This document shows positions 34,106 to 41,756 of a stretch of DNA of 41,756 bases, in pieces; positions within the stretch are counted from its first letter, which is position 1; the number at the start of each line of letters is the position of its first letter. A program made the translations under genes and the position numbers. The stretch is from Collinsella sp. (lineage in GTDB: Bacteria > Actinomycetota > Coriobacteriia > Coriobacteriales > Coriobacteriaceae), in NCBI GenBank assembly GCA_018378775.1, contig JAGZWV010000010.1, forward strand, positions 1 to 41,756. Direction: 5' to 3'. The notes below the pieces were generated by a model. It made no database searches, was not told the origin of the DNA, and saw only the letters and a program-made list of their open reading frames with translations.

Positions 34106-34936
34106 ATGGGTTGCGAGCACGCACAAGCAGCCGGCGGACAATCAACGCCGTCGCAATTTGAAGAGAATACGCTGTCGGAGGTCAAGCGCGTTATCGCCGT
34201 GCTTTCCGGCAAGGGAGGCGTCGGCAAGTCGTTTGTGACGGGCGCCATCGCAACCGAGCTCGCCCGCCGTGGCAACAAGGTTGGCATTCTCGACGCCGAC
34301 ATCACCGGCCCCTCCATCCCCAAAATGTTCGGCATGAGCGGACGCCATGTCCATGCCCTCGGCAACCTCATGCTGCCCGAGATCTCCGAGCACGGCGTCA
34401 AGGTCATGAGCTCCAACCTGCTGCTTCAAAACGAGACCGATCCCGTCCTCTGGCGTGGTCCGGTCATCGCCGGCGCCATCAGGCAATTCTGGAGCGAAAC
34501 CTCTTGGGGCCCCATCGACTATCTGCTGGTCGATATGCCTCCGGGAACGGGGGATGTCGCACTCACCGTCTTCCAGTCACTGCCCGTCGATGGCATCGTC
34601 ATCGTCACGAGCCCGCAAGACTTAGTCTCGATGATTGTCGCCAAGGCGGTCAACATGGCCGAGAAGATGAACGTTCCGATTCTGGGCATTGTCGAGAACA
34701 TGAGCTATATCGAATGCCCCGACTGCGGCAAGAAGATCGAGGTCTTCGGCAAGAGCAATCTTCCCGAGGTCGCCGAGACCTATCATCTCGACATCCTTGG
34801 TCAGCTGCCCATCGATCCCGCGCTCGCCGAAGCCTGCGACAAGGGAGAAGTCGAAACCGCGCTGCCCGCCGGCATGCTGCCCCAAGCCGTCTCCGCCGTT
34901 GAGGCCATCGCCCCGCACAAGACAGACGAGGCCTAA
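34106..34936 (+). CDS. mrp: Mrp/ApbC (NBP35-like) iron-sulfur carrier ATPase
   Basis: Cytoplasmic P-loop ATPase (276 aa) of the Mrp/ApbC family, thought to carry and deliver Fe-S clusters. The deviant Walker A is LSGKGGVGKS, followed by ILDADITGPSIPKMFG, DMPPGTGDVAL and the C-terminal cluster CxxC in IECPDCGKKIEVFG. The short N-terminus starts MGCEHAQ with AAAGGAG upstream; the longer frame from 34049 lacks a ribosome site. It lies directly before two flavoproteins, the first starting at the base after its stop codon. Confidence 0.92.
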   Translation: MGCEHAQAAGGQSTPSQFEENTLSEVKRVIAVLSGKGGVGKSFVTGAIATELARRGNKVGILDADITGPSIPKMFGMSGRHVHALGNLMLPEISEHGVKVMSSNLLLQNETDPVLWRGPVIAGAIRQFWSETSWGPIDYLLVDMPPGTGDVALTVFQSLPVDGIVIVTSPQDLVSMIVAKAVNMAEKMNVPILGIVENMSYIECPDCGKKIEVFGKSNLPEVAETYHLDILGQLPIDPALAEACDKGEVETALPAGMLPQAVSAVEAIAPHKTDEA

Positions 34937-36208
34937 GTGAACGCAAGCGCCTTCTATGACGTCTTGGTGATCGGCGGCGGGGCCTCGGGCCTCGCCGCCG
35001 CCATTACGGCGGCGCGTGTCGACAAAAGCGTCTGCGTCGTCGAGCGCGACGTCGCCTGCGGTCTCAAGCTGCTCGCAACCGGAAACGGCCGCTGCAACCT
35101 CTCAAACGAATCCATCGACATTCGGCGATATAACCGCCCCGCCTTTGTCGAATCCATCATGGGCCCCCAACCCGAGCAAGATCTCGAGAGTTTTTTCTCC
35201 TCGCTGGGCATCATGACGATCCGTGAGGAAGGCCGCCTATACCCGCGCTCCCTTCGCGCCGAGTCGGTTCGCGATGCACTCCTCAATGCATGCGAGCGTT
35301 TGGGCATCACCCTACTCTGCGGGACTAACGTCATTGCGGCTCATAAGGCTTCCGAAGGCTGGACGCTTCAGATCGACCGTCCCGCTCATGTACTCAAACC
35401 CAAAAAGCACGGCGACCGAAAGACGGAGCTCCGTTCGCTTCGAAAGGCGTTAGCCGATACTCCTCGCACGAGCGATGCCCTGCAGGCAAGGGCCGTGGTT
35501 ATCGCTACGGGCGGCAACCCCACCGGCATCGCCGAGGTGTTTAGCCTTCCCTTGACGCCCCTGCGCCCCGTCCTGTGCCCCGTATCGGCATCAGTCGTCG
35601 GCGACCGGACGGCACTCGGAACTCTGGATGGTCTGCGCGTCCGAGCCCGCTTAACGCTCTCGCGCAGCCACGAAGAGCTCTGGCGAGAAGATGGCGAAGT
35701 GCTGTTCCGTGCCTTCGGCATCTCAGGCGTCGCCGCCTTCAATCTCTCTCGCCGTATCAACCAGGGCGACACTGTTCTGATCGACTTCTTTCCAGATTTC
35801 TCCAAAGATGAGCTGCTCGATACGCTCGAGCAGCGTGTCAACGTGCTCGGCGATTTTTCGCCCCGAAACTCCCACTGGCTTGACGGCATGCTCGCCCCGC
35901 AGCTCTCACACGTCGTCTGTACGGCATTCGAGCGGTGCCATCCCGGCTCGCGCGATGTCATCCACCTGGTCTCAATCCTCAAGCACTTTAAACTGTCCGT
36001 CGAAGGGACGGCAGAGGAGCGCTCAGCACAGGTCACGCGTGGCGGCATATCTATCGAGTGCGTCTCGACACCCAATCTTTACGTGAACAGCACCACAGGC
36101 GCCCCGCTTTACGTCTGCGGAGAAGCGCTCGACATCGACGCCGATTGCGGAGGCTTTAACCTTGCGTGGGCCTGGATCTCGGGTATTCGCGCTGCAAGCA
36201 GCCTGTAG
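34937..36208 (+). CDS. HI0933/YhiN-family flavoprotein (BaiN-like oxidoreductase)
   Basis: FAD-dependent protein (423 aa) of the HI0933-like family. The FAD motif is VIGGGASGLAAAITAA at the N-terminus, then the family signature KLLATGNGRCNLSNE, and at the C-terminus YVCGEALDIDADCGGFNLAWAW. The family includes BaiN, reported in bile acid dehydroxylation, but members occur widely with unknown function. The GTG start directly follows the mrp stop, so the two are co-translated. Confidence 0.88.
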   Translation: MNASAFYDVLVIGGGASGLAAAITAARVDKSVCVVERDVACGLKLLATGNGRCNLSNESIDIRRYNRPAFVESIMGPQPEQDLESFFSSLGIMTIREEGRLYPRSLRAESVRDALLNACERLGITLLCGTNVIAAHKASEGWTLQIDRPAHVLKPKKHGDRKTELRSLRKALADTPRTSDALQARAVVIATGGNPTGIAEVFSLPLTPLRPVLCPVSASVVGDRTALGTLDGLRVRARLTLSRSHEELWREDGEVLFRAFGISGVAAFNLSRRINQGDTVLIDFFPDFSKDELLDTLEQRVNVLGDFSPRNSHWLDGMLAPQLSHVVCTAFERCHPGSRDVIHLVSILKHFKLSVEGTAEERSAQVTRGGISIECVSTPNLYVNSTTGAPLYVCGEALDIDADCGGFNLAWAWISGIRAASSL

Positions 36209-36218
36209 CCGCGCAGTC

Positions 36219-36224
36219 TATAAT
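36219..36224 (+). promoter_or_regulatory. Consensus -10 box after the HI0933-type gene
   Basis: Perfect TATAAT, 11 bases after the preceding stop. No -35 match is visible 16-18 bases upstream. It may start a transcript for the next flavoprotein. Confidence 0.3.
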
Positions 36225-36238
36225 CAAAAACGCATTCG

Positions 36239-36270
36239 GGCCGTCTGGGATACCGGACGGCCTCTTTCTT
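36239..36270 (+). terminator. Terminator-like hairpin between the two flavoprotein genes
   Basis: GGCCGTC (36239-36245) pairs with GACGGCC (36256-36262), followed by TCTTTCTT. It ends about 8 bases before the ribosome site of the next gene, so it may be a partial terminator or leader structure. Confidence 0.65.
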
Positions 36271-36288
36271 GCCTCTAAGGAGACCTCG

Positions 36289-37929
36289 ATGATCGAAATC
36301 ACCCAAGTCAACGCGACGCTCGATGAGGCCGGCGATGAGAATGCCTGTCTCATTGTTGGCAAGCGAGTCGCCAAGCGCGTCCTACGTTGCAAGGACTCCG
36401 AGATCAAGTCCATCGAGCTCCACCGAAAGTCAATCGACGCTCGCAAAAAACGAGACGTCCATTTTATCCTGAGCTTTCGTGTTGAGCTGACTAGTCCCCA
36501 CCTCGAGCGAGAAGCGGTCGACAGCGTTGCCGAGCGTGACCGCTCGCGTGTACGCGCGATAGAAGACGATGAACCTTCATTCCCCTCCCCCGTCTCCGAC
36601 GCACCTCAAGAACGCCCTGTCGTTGTCGGTGCCGGCTGCGCCGGCCTTTTCGCTGCGCTTACGCTCGCCGAAGTGGGTCTTAAGCCCTTGCTCATCGAGC
36701 GCGGCGACCCGGCATTTCGCCGCTCACATGCGATCGACCTCTTTCTAAAGGAGCGCATCCTCGACCCCGAGAGCAATATCCAGTTTGGTCTGGGCGGCGC
36801 GGGGACCTTCTCGGACGGCAAGCTCAATACGGGAACCAAAAATCCCGCCCATCGCCTTATCCTCGAGACCTTCGTCGAAGCGGGCGCTCCCCGCGATATT
36901 CTATGGGATGCAAAACCGCATATTGGCTCCGACATCCTCCCCGCCGTCGTTACCAGCATCTCCCAGCGCATTGAACAGCTCGGAGGAACCGTTCGCTATC
37001 GAACGAAACTCGTTGACATTCACACTGACACATCTGGCGCCATTGTCGGTATCGACATCCAGTCGTCCCACGACGCGACAAGCGAGTCAATCAACACAAA
37101 GCATCTCATCCTTGCTTGCGGTCATTCTGCCCGCGACGTATTCGAGGTTCTCAAAACCCATGATGTTGCCCTCGCGCAAAAGACCTTTGCCATGGGTGTG
37201 CGCATCGAGCATCCACAGCGCGACATCGACCGTGCCCAATATGGCCCCTCGGCGGGGCACTCGGCACTCGGAGCAGCCCCCTACAAGCTTGTCGCCCATC
37301 TCCCCAACGGGCGCAGCGTGTTCTCGTTTTGTATGTGCCCCGGCGGACAGGTTGTCGCGGCTTCTTCCGAGCAGGGCCATCTGTGCGTCAACGGTGCCAG
37401 CCTCAATGCTCGCGACGGGCGCAACGCAAATGCCGCCCTACTCGTTAACGTCACACCTGACGACCTTCCCAGCGATGATCCGCTCGCAGGCATTGAGCTC
37501 CAGCGCGCCTGCGAGCGAACCGCCTATCGCCTGGGTGGCTCTAACTGGAACGCGCCGGCACAGCTCGTCGGAGATTTCCTTGCCAAACGCGCCAGCACGG
37601 CACCCGGAAAGGTAAAACCAACCTATCCACTTGGCGTGACCTGGACGGCGATCGACGATGCCCTCCCGCAGCATATCGTCGAATCGCTTCGTTTGGGAAT
37701 TCCCCTGCTCGGTAAGAAACTGCGTGGCTATGACCGCCCCGATGCGGTCCTCACTGGCGTGGAGACGCGTTCGAGCTCCCCGGTCACCGTCACCCGCGAT
37801 CGAACATGCCACGCCGTGTCGACTCCGGGCCTTTACCCTTGCGGCGAGGGTGCCGGATATGCCGGTGGCATCATGAGTGCCGCCACCGACGGCATCCGTT
37901 GCGCCAAAGCCCTCATTGCTGATCTCTAG
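36289..37929 (+). CDS. COG2509-type FAD-dependent oxidoreductase
   Basis: Uncharacterised FAD-dependent dehydrogenase family (546 aa). An N-terminal domain of about 95 residues (with KRVAKRVLRCKDSEI) precedes the FAD-binding VVVGAGCAGLFAALTLAEVG. FGLGGAGTFSDGKLNTGTKN and the C-terminal PCGEGAGYAGGIMSAATDG are typical. The ATG at 36289 has AAGGAG 8 bases upstream; an earlier in-frame ATG lies inside the preceding gene. The substrate is unknown. Confidence 0.88.
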   Translation: MIEITQVNATLDEAGDENACLIVGKRVAKRVLRCKDSEIKSIELHRKSIDARKKRDVHFILSFRVELTSPHLEREAVDSVAERDRSRVRAIEDDEPSFPSPVSDAPQERPVVVGAGCAGLFAALTLAEVGLKPLLIERGDPAFRRSHAIDLFLKERILDPESNIQFGLGGAGTFSDGKLNTGTKNPAHRLILETFVEAGAPRDILWDAKPHIGSDILPAVVTSISQRIEQLGGTVRYRTKLVDIHTDTSGAIVGIDIQSSHDATSESINTKHLILACGHSARDVFEVLKTHDVALAQKTFAMGVRIEHPQRDIDRAQYGPSAGHSALGAAPYKLVAHLPNGRSVFSFCMCPGGQVVAASSEQGHLCVNGASLNARDGRNANAALLVNVTPDDLPSDDPLAGIELQRACERTAYRLGGSNWNAPAQLVGDFLAKRASTAPGKVKPTYPLGVTWTAIDDALPQHIVESLRLGIPLLGKKLRGYDRPDAVLTGVETRSSSPVTVTRDRTCHAVSTPGLYPCGEGAGYAGGIMSAATDGIRCAKALIADL

Positions 37930-37939
37930 TCCACTAAAT

Positions 37940-37985
37940 AGCACTGCCCCCGAACTCCGCGAGAAGCTCGGGGGCAGTGCTTTTA
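37940..37985. terminator. Bidirectional terminator between convergent flavoprotein and uvrB genes
   Basis: A perfect 14-bp stem (37940-37953 with 37968-37981), loop 14 bases, with TTTTATTT on the plus side and a shorter U-rich tail on the minus side. The uvrB stop codon abuts the stem. Confidence 0.92.
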
Positions 37986-40223
37986 TTTCTTAAACCGCGC
38001 ACCCTGGCGTTTTCTGCCCGAAGCGAACGTAGAGCCTTTGCGGGCCTGCGAGCGCAAGCGCTCAATCGTCTCGTCCTCAGTCGCACCCTCGAGCATCGCC
38101 CTAATCTGAACGACTGCATCGCGCAGACGCGCTGCCTCCTCGAAGTCCATGGCGGCAGAAGCATTGCGCATATCTTCCTCCATGGTTTCGACGATCCGCA
38201 CAAGCTCGTCATGCGGCAGTTCTTCCAACTGCTCCGCAAGTGTCTGCTCGGGCGCCACCGTTTCCGGCACGCCGCCCTCGCCCGACTCATCAGGCGTATA
38301 GAATGCGCCATGGCCAAGAGAGTCGCCCTTCGAGCGCCCCTTGGAACCCACGGTTTTTTCGGCCTCGGCAATAAAACTTGAGATGTCGTTGATGGCCTTG
38401 CGCACTGTCTTGGGCACAATGCCATGCTCTTCGTTATATGCCATCTGAATCTCGCGACGGCGCTGCGTCTCCTCGATGGCCTCTCTCATCGAATCGGTCA
38501 CAACGTCTGCATACATGATGACTTCGCCATCGGCGTTACGGGCCGCACGACCAATCGTCTGAATCAGCGAACGGCGGTTGCGCAAAAAGCCTTCCTTGTC
38601 GGCATCGAGAATCGCCACCAGCGAGACCTCGGGGAGGTCCAGGCCCTCGCGCAGCAGATTGATGCCCACCAGAACATCAATTTTGCCCTCGCGCAGCGTT
38701 CGCAGGATTTCGACACGGTCCATTGTCGCCGTATCGGAGTGCATGTAGTTGACCTTAATGCCAGCGTCGAGCAGGTGGTCGGTAAGGTCCTCTGCCATGC
38801 GTTTGGTCAGCGTGGTCACCAACACGCGTTCCTTGCGGGCCACACGCTCGCGAATCTCATCCTCGAGATCATCGATCTGGCCGCGGACCGGACGCACGTC
38901 AATTTTGGGATCGAGCAGGCCGGTCGGCCGAATGATCTGTTCAACATCGTTTTGGCTCACACGCAGCTCATAATCACCTGGCGTTGCCGAAACATAGATG
39001 AACTGGGGGATCCTCGCCTCAAACTCATCAAATCGGAGCGGTCGGTTATCGAGCGCCGAGGGCAGGCGAAAGCCGTGCTCCACCAAGGTCACCTTACGCG
39101 AGCGATCGCCCTCATGCATACCGCGAATCTGGGGCACTGTCACATGGCTCTCGTCGATGATGCAGAGCATATCCTTGGGAAAGTAATCAATCAAAGTAAA
39201 GGGTGGCTCGCCCGGCTTGCGGCCATCCAGATGGCGCGAGTAGTTCTCGATGCCGTTACAAAAACCCATTGTCTCGAGCATCTCAAGATCATAATCGGTG
39301 CGCTGCTGCAGACGCTGCGCCTCGAGCAACTTGTCGGTCGCTTTGAGCTCTGCCACACGCTTCTCGCACTCTTCGCTAATCGATTTAAGGGCTGCCTTGA
39401 CCTTGGGTTTCTCGGTCACATAATGCGATGCCGGCCACACGGGAATAGCCTCGTATTCACGAAGCATCTCGCCGGTGACCTCATCGATTTCGGCGATAAG
39501 CTCGACCTCATCGCCAAAGAACTCAAACCGCAACGGGTGCTCGGCATAGGGCGGATACACGTCGACGACATCGCCACGCACGCGAAACGTACCGCGCGCC
39601 AGGTCATAATCATTGCGATCGTATTGAATATCGATGAGCGCATGGATAAAGTCATCACGCTCGAGCGGCACTTTCTTGTCGACATTCGGCGCCAGCCCCG
39701 CATAGTCCTCAGGAGAGCCAATACCATAGATACAGGAAACCGATGCAACGACGATCACATCGCGTCGAGAGAGCAACGAGGCGGTCGCCTGATGGCGCAG
39801 CATCTCGACTTCTTCGTTGATCGAAGAATCCTTCTCGATATATGTGTCGCTTTGCGGCACATACGCCTCGGGCTGATAGTAATCGTAATACGATACGAAA
39901 TAGACTACGGAGTTATAGGGGAAAAACTCCTTGAGCTCGCTTGCAAGCTGAGCGGCAAGGGTCTTATTGGGAGCCATGACGAGCGTCGGTTTACCCAAGG
40001 CCTCAATGGTTTTGGCCATCGTAAAAGTCTTACCCGAACCAGTTACACCCAGCAAAACCTGATAACGGTCTCCGTCCCTCACGCCCTGCACAAGCGACTC
40101 AATGGCCTTGGGCTGGGAACCGGCAGGCTCATAGGGAGAAACGACTTCAAACGGCACCTCAGAGCCCTCAACGCCAAAGCGTTTAAGTTCACCGCCAACG
40201 CGTTCTACTTCAAATTCCGCCAT
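37983..40223 (-). CDS. uvrB: Excinuclease ABC subunit B
   Basis: Helicase-like damage verifier of nucleotide excision repair (746 aa). Walker A GVTGSGKT, the beta-hairpin region with SYYDYYQPEAYVPQ, the DEAD-type segment CIIDESHVTVPQ and the helicase C-terminal motifs are intact; a UVR motif (AMDFEEAARLRDAV) lies near the end. It has about 25 extra residues before the usual PFEVVSPYEPAGSQP start and a basic tail. The ATG at 40223 has AGGAG upstream; the longer frame adds seven residues. Confidence 0.96.
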   Translation of the reverse strand: MAEFEVERVGGELKRFGVEGSEVPFEVVSPYEPAGSQPKAIESLVQGVRDGDRYQVLLGVTGSGKTFTMAKTIEALGKPTLVMAPNKTLAAQLASELKEFFPYNSVVYFVSYYDYYQPEAYVPQSDTYIEKDSSINEEVEMLRHQATASLLSRRDVIVVASVSCIYGIGSPEDYAGLAPNVDKKVPLERDDFIHALIDIQYDRNDYDLARGTFRVRGDVVDVYPPYAEHPLRFEFFGDEVELIAEIDEVTGEMLREYEAIPVWPASHYVTEKPKVKAALKSISEECEKRVAELKATDKLLEAQRLQQRTDYDLEMLETMGFCNGIENYSRHLDGRKPGEPPFTLIDYFPKDMLCIIDESHVTVPQIRGMHEGDRSRKVTLVEHGFRLPSALDNRPLRFDEFEARIPQFIYVSATPGDYELRVSQNDVEQIIRPTGLLDPKIDVRPVRGQIDDLEDEIRERVARKERVLVTTLTKRMAEDLTDHLLDAGIKVNYMHSDTATMDRVEILRTLREGKIDVLVGINLLREGLDLPEVSLVAILDADKEGFLRNRRSLIQTIGRAARNADGEVIMYADVVTDSMREAIEETQRRREIQMAYNEEHGIVPKTVRKAINDISSFIAEAEKTVGSKGRSKGDSLGHGAFYTPDESGEGGVPETVAPEQTLAEQLEELPHDELVRIVETMEEDMRNASAAMDFEEAARLRDAVVQIRAMLEGATEDETIERLRSQARKGSTFASGRKRQGARFKK

Positions 40224-40274
40224 GGATACTCCTAACTCATACATCTGCAGTATACGCAGGCGGTGGGCTTAGTC

Positions 40275-40856
40275 CTATACGAACCGATCGGGATAGAGAG
40301 TCTTATATCGAACCCAGGCATTATTGACGCGAATCAGATAAGCCTGCGTCTCGGGAAAGGTAATCGCGTTGTGAAGCGATGTGTCCTGCTGTGCCCAACC
40401 GTCCACATTACCCATGCCGGCGTTATATGCGGCAATAGCGCTGTCCGTCGACCCGTTAAAATACGTTAGAAGATACGAAAAATACGCACAGCCAAACTCG
40501 ATGTTCGTAGCGGGATCGTTAAGGTTGTCGGCTGAATACTCACTACCATCGACAAGACCCAAGGCAATCATATCCTGGGCAGTCTCAGGCATCAGCTGCA
40601 TCAATCCCCGAGCGCCTTGATTCGACTCAGCCACGGGATCCCAATTCGATTCAGACTTTATGACAGCACACACCAGATACGGATCAAGATTGTGCGAAAT
40701 GCTCGATTGCTTTACATACACCTCGTAGTCAATCGGATACAAAGGCTTAAAGAAGGCGGCAGGGGCATACGAGTAGACGAGCGAAATAAGGCCGAAGACG
40801 AACACAACGGCAATTGGCGCCACGCGATACCACGTAAAGAAACGTGTCTTAGGCAT
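40275..40856 (-). CDS. Membrane-anchored lytic transglycosylase (SLT domain)
   Basis: Peptidoglycan lyase (193 aa). One N-terminal TM helix (about 12-32) anchors it outside the membrane. The SLT domain has the catalytic Glu69 in KSESNWDP, GARGLMQLMPETA and AAYNAGMGNV. AAGGAGG precedes the ATG, which overlaps coaE by 8 bases. Small size and lack of binding repeats suggest a housekeeping wall enzyme. Confidence 0.92.
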   Translation of the reverse strand: MPKTRFFTWYRVAPIAVVFVFGLISLVYSYAPAAFFKPLYPIDYEVYVKQSSISHNLDPYLVCAVIKSESNWDPVAESNQGARGLMQLMPETAQDMIALGLVDGSEYSADNLNDPATNIEFGCAYFSYLLTYFNGSTDSAIAAYNAGMGNVDGWAQQDTSLHNAITFPETQAYLIRVNNAWVRYKTLYPDRFV

Positions 40857-41490
40857 CGGCCTCCTCCTTATCCGCTACATCCCCGAAGCCATGGCGCGCA
40901 AGCCATGCGTCCAGTTGTTCAAAGAGCGAGTTATTGCCTGCCGCATTATCGATTACCGTCGTAGCGAGAGTGCAAAGCGAAGCCTCATCAGGTTGGCATG
41001 CAGAGCGAGCATCAAAATCAGAGGACTTCATACCGCGATGAATGGCACGCTCGCGACGAACTGCTAAAGGAGCGCTGATAACCAGAATTTCATCAGCCAG
41101 GCCAAAGGCGTCCTCAAAACCAGTCGGGGCAGAAACCTCGACAACCGCAAAGGGATAACGGGGGGACGAAACCGTGCAGCAGACAGGATCGAGAATCCTC
41201 AGTGACAGCTGTTCGATGAGAACCGGATGAACGATGCCATTGAGCCGCGCAACTGTATCAGGAGAGGCGAAAGCTCGAAGGGCGAGGACATTGCGGCGAA
41301 TGCCGCCCTCCCCGTCCAGAATGTCCCAACCGAATTCTTCCGCGAGGGCATTGACGATATCGGAGCCTGGCACATACAGCGATTTGGCAAGCTCATCCAG
41401 ATCGATAAGCATGGCGCCATGAGATTTGAGATAGCGGCAGGCAGTCGACTTACCCGAAGCAATATTGCCCAAGACAAAAACGGTAAACAT
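40849..41490 (-). CDS. coaE: Dephospho-CoA kinase
   Basis: Last step of coenzyme A synthesis (213 aa). The P-loop is GNIASGKST (about 8-16), then LIDLDELAKSLY and RLNGIVHPVL, the usual CoaE segments. The ATG at 41490 has GGAGG 5 bases upstream. It precedes the transglycosylase and uvrB on the same strand, matching the coaE-uvrB order of many Actinobacteria. Confidence 0.9.
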   Translation of the reverse strand: MFTVFVLGNIASGKSTACRYLKSHGAMLIDLDELAKSLYVPGSDIVNALAEEFGWDILDGEGGIRRNVLALRAFASPDTVARLNGIVHPVLIEQLSLRILDPVCCTVSSPRYPFAVVEVSAPTGFEDAFGLADEILVISAPLAVRRERAIHRGMKSSDFDARSACQPDEASLCTLATTVIDNAAGNNSLFEQLDAWLARHGFGDVADKEEADA

Positions 41491-41616
41491 CAAGTCCTCC
41501 CTAACGCCAATGGGAGTTATTATCGCGCAAATACAAAAGAAGGACTCAAAATACAGCCAAACAGTAAGACAAGCTAAACGAAGGCGAGTTCTGTATTACA
41601 GCTCTCAATCAAACGC

Positions 41617-41648
41617 AAAAAAGGGGGAGGCCGCGAGGCCTCCCCCTT
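41617..41648 (-). terminator. Terminator of the rRNA operon
   Basis: A perfect 12-bp stem (41621-41632 with 41637-41648) with a GCGA tetraloop and six U following on the minus strand, directly downstream of the 5S gene. Confidence 0.92.
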
Positions 41649-41679
41649 CTCAGTTCTAGCGCACGGCTCGGTGCCGTCC

Positions 41680-41756
41680 ACCGGTCAGCGGCGCCCTGGC
41701 CTCCCACGGGCTGGCCCCGCAGTACTCTCGGCGCGATGGGGCTTAGCTTCCGGGTT
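41680..41756 (-). rRNA. 5S ribosomal RNA, 3' part (cut by window edge)
   Basis: The minus strand reads the conserved 5S core AACCCGGAAGCTAAGCCCC, then GCGCCGAGAGTACTGC and GTGGGAGG. The 3' end near 41680 is estimated by comparison with remembered actinobacterial 5S sequences. The 5' third, and any 23S/16S genes, lie beyond the right edge. Confidence 0.88.

Noticed and set aside
40224..40274. LexA box upstream of uvrB
   Set aside because: The region was read on both strands; nothing close to CGAAC-N4-GTTCG was found.
1..41756. CRISPR arrays, prophage, transposases or tRNA genes
   Set aside because: No regular direct repeats with spacers, no integrase or transposase protein, and no tRNA-like cloverleaf was seen in the non-coding stretches, which are short.

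Overview
The window looks like chromosomal DNA of a Gram-positive gut actinobacterium of the class Coriobacteriia, most likely Collinsella or a close relative. The basis is the GC-rich coding sequence, strong Shine-Dalgarno sites, and a gene order typical of Actinobacteria (coaE - uvrB - uvrA - uvrC - rapZ - whiA - gap - pgk - tpiA - secG) combined with a low-GC Gram-positive style polyglycerol-phosphate (LTA-synthase-like) enzyme. The genus is inferred; no database search was possible.

Layout, left to right. At 1-86 is the tail of an unidentified plus-strand gene. 197-6139 is a minus-strand oligopeptide ABC transporter operon read oppA-B-C-D-F. 6434-11528 holds secG and the lower-glycolysis genes gpmI, tpiA, pgk and gapA. 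11722-13578 holds whiA and rapZ. 13677-24103 is a minus-strand sialic acid (N-acetylneuraminate) uptake and catabolism cluster. Its reading order is binding protein, permease, a permease-ATPase fusion, ATPase, CE7 esterase, a degenerate CE7 partner, lyase (nanA-type), ManNAc kinase (nanK) and ManNAc-6-P epimerase (nanE). 24468-28601 is ybaK - murJ - uvrC, and 28734-31613 is uvrA. 31807-37929 is a plus-strand block: an LTA-synthase-like sulfatase-fold enzyme, an Mrp/ApbC iron-sulfur carrier ATPase and two flavoproteins. 37983-41490 is coaE, a lytic transglycosylase and uvrB on the minus strand. The right edge cuts a 5S rRNA gene with its terminator.

How the genes fit together. The sialic acid cluster can import the sugar through a peptide-type ABC transporter, remove O-acetyl groups (CE7 esterase), cleave it to ManNAc and pyruvate, phosphorylate ManNAc and epimerise it to GlcNAc-6-P. 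It sits exactly between uvrC and rapZ, which are neighbours in many Actinobacteria, so it looks like cargo inserted into an old housekeeping block; yvcK, normally between rapZ and whiA, is missing. All three nucleotide-excision genes lie within about 16 kb, and a LexA-box-like site precedes uvrA.

The most unusual items are the tandem CE7 pair, in which the second copy has lost its nucleophile serine; two large structured inverted repeats between the nan genes; nested palindromes in the control region of the cluster; and terminator-like hairpins between promoter-like -10 boxes and the ribosome binding sites of rapZ and a flavoprotein gene.
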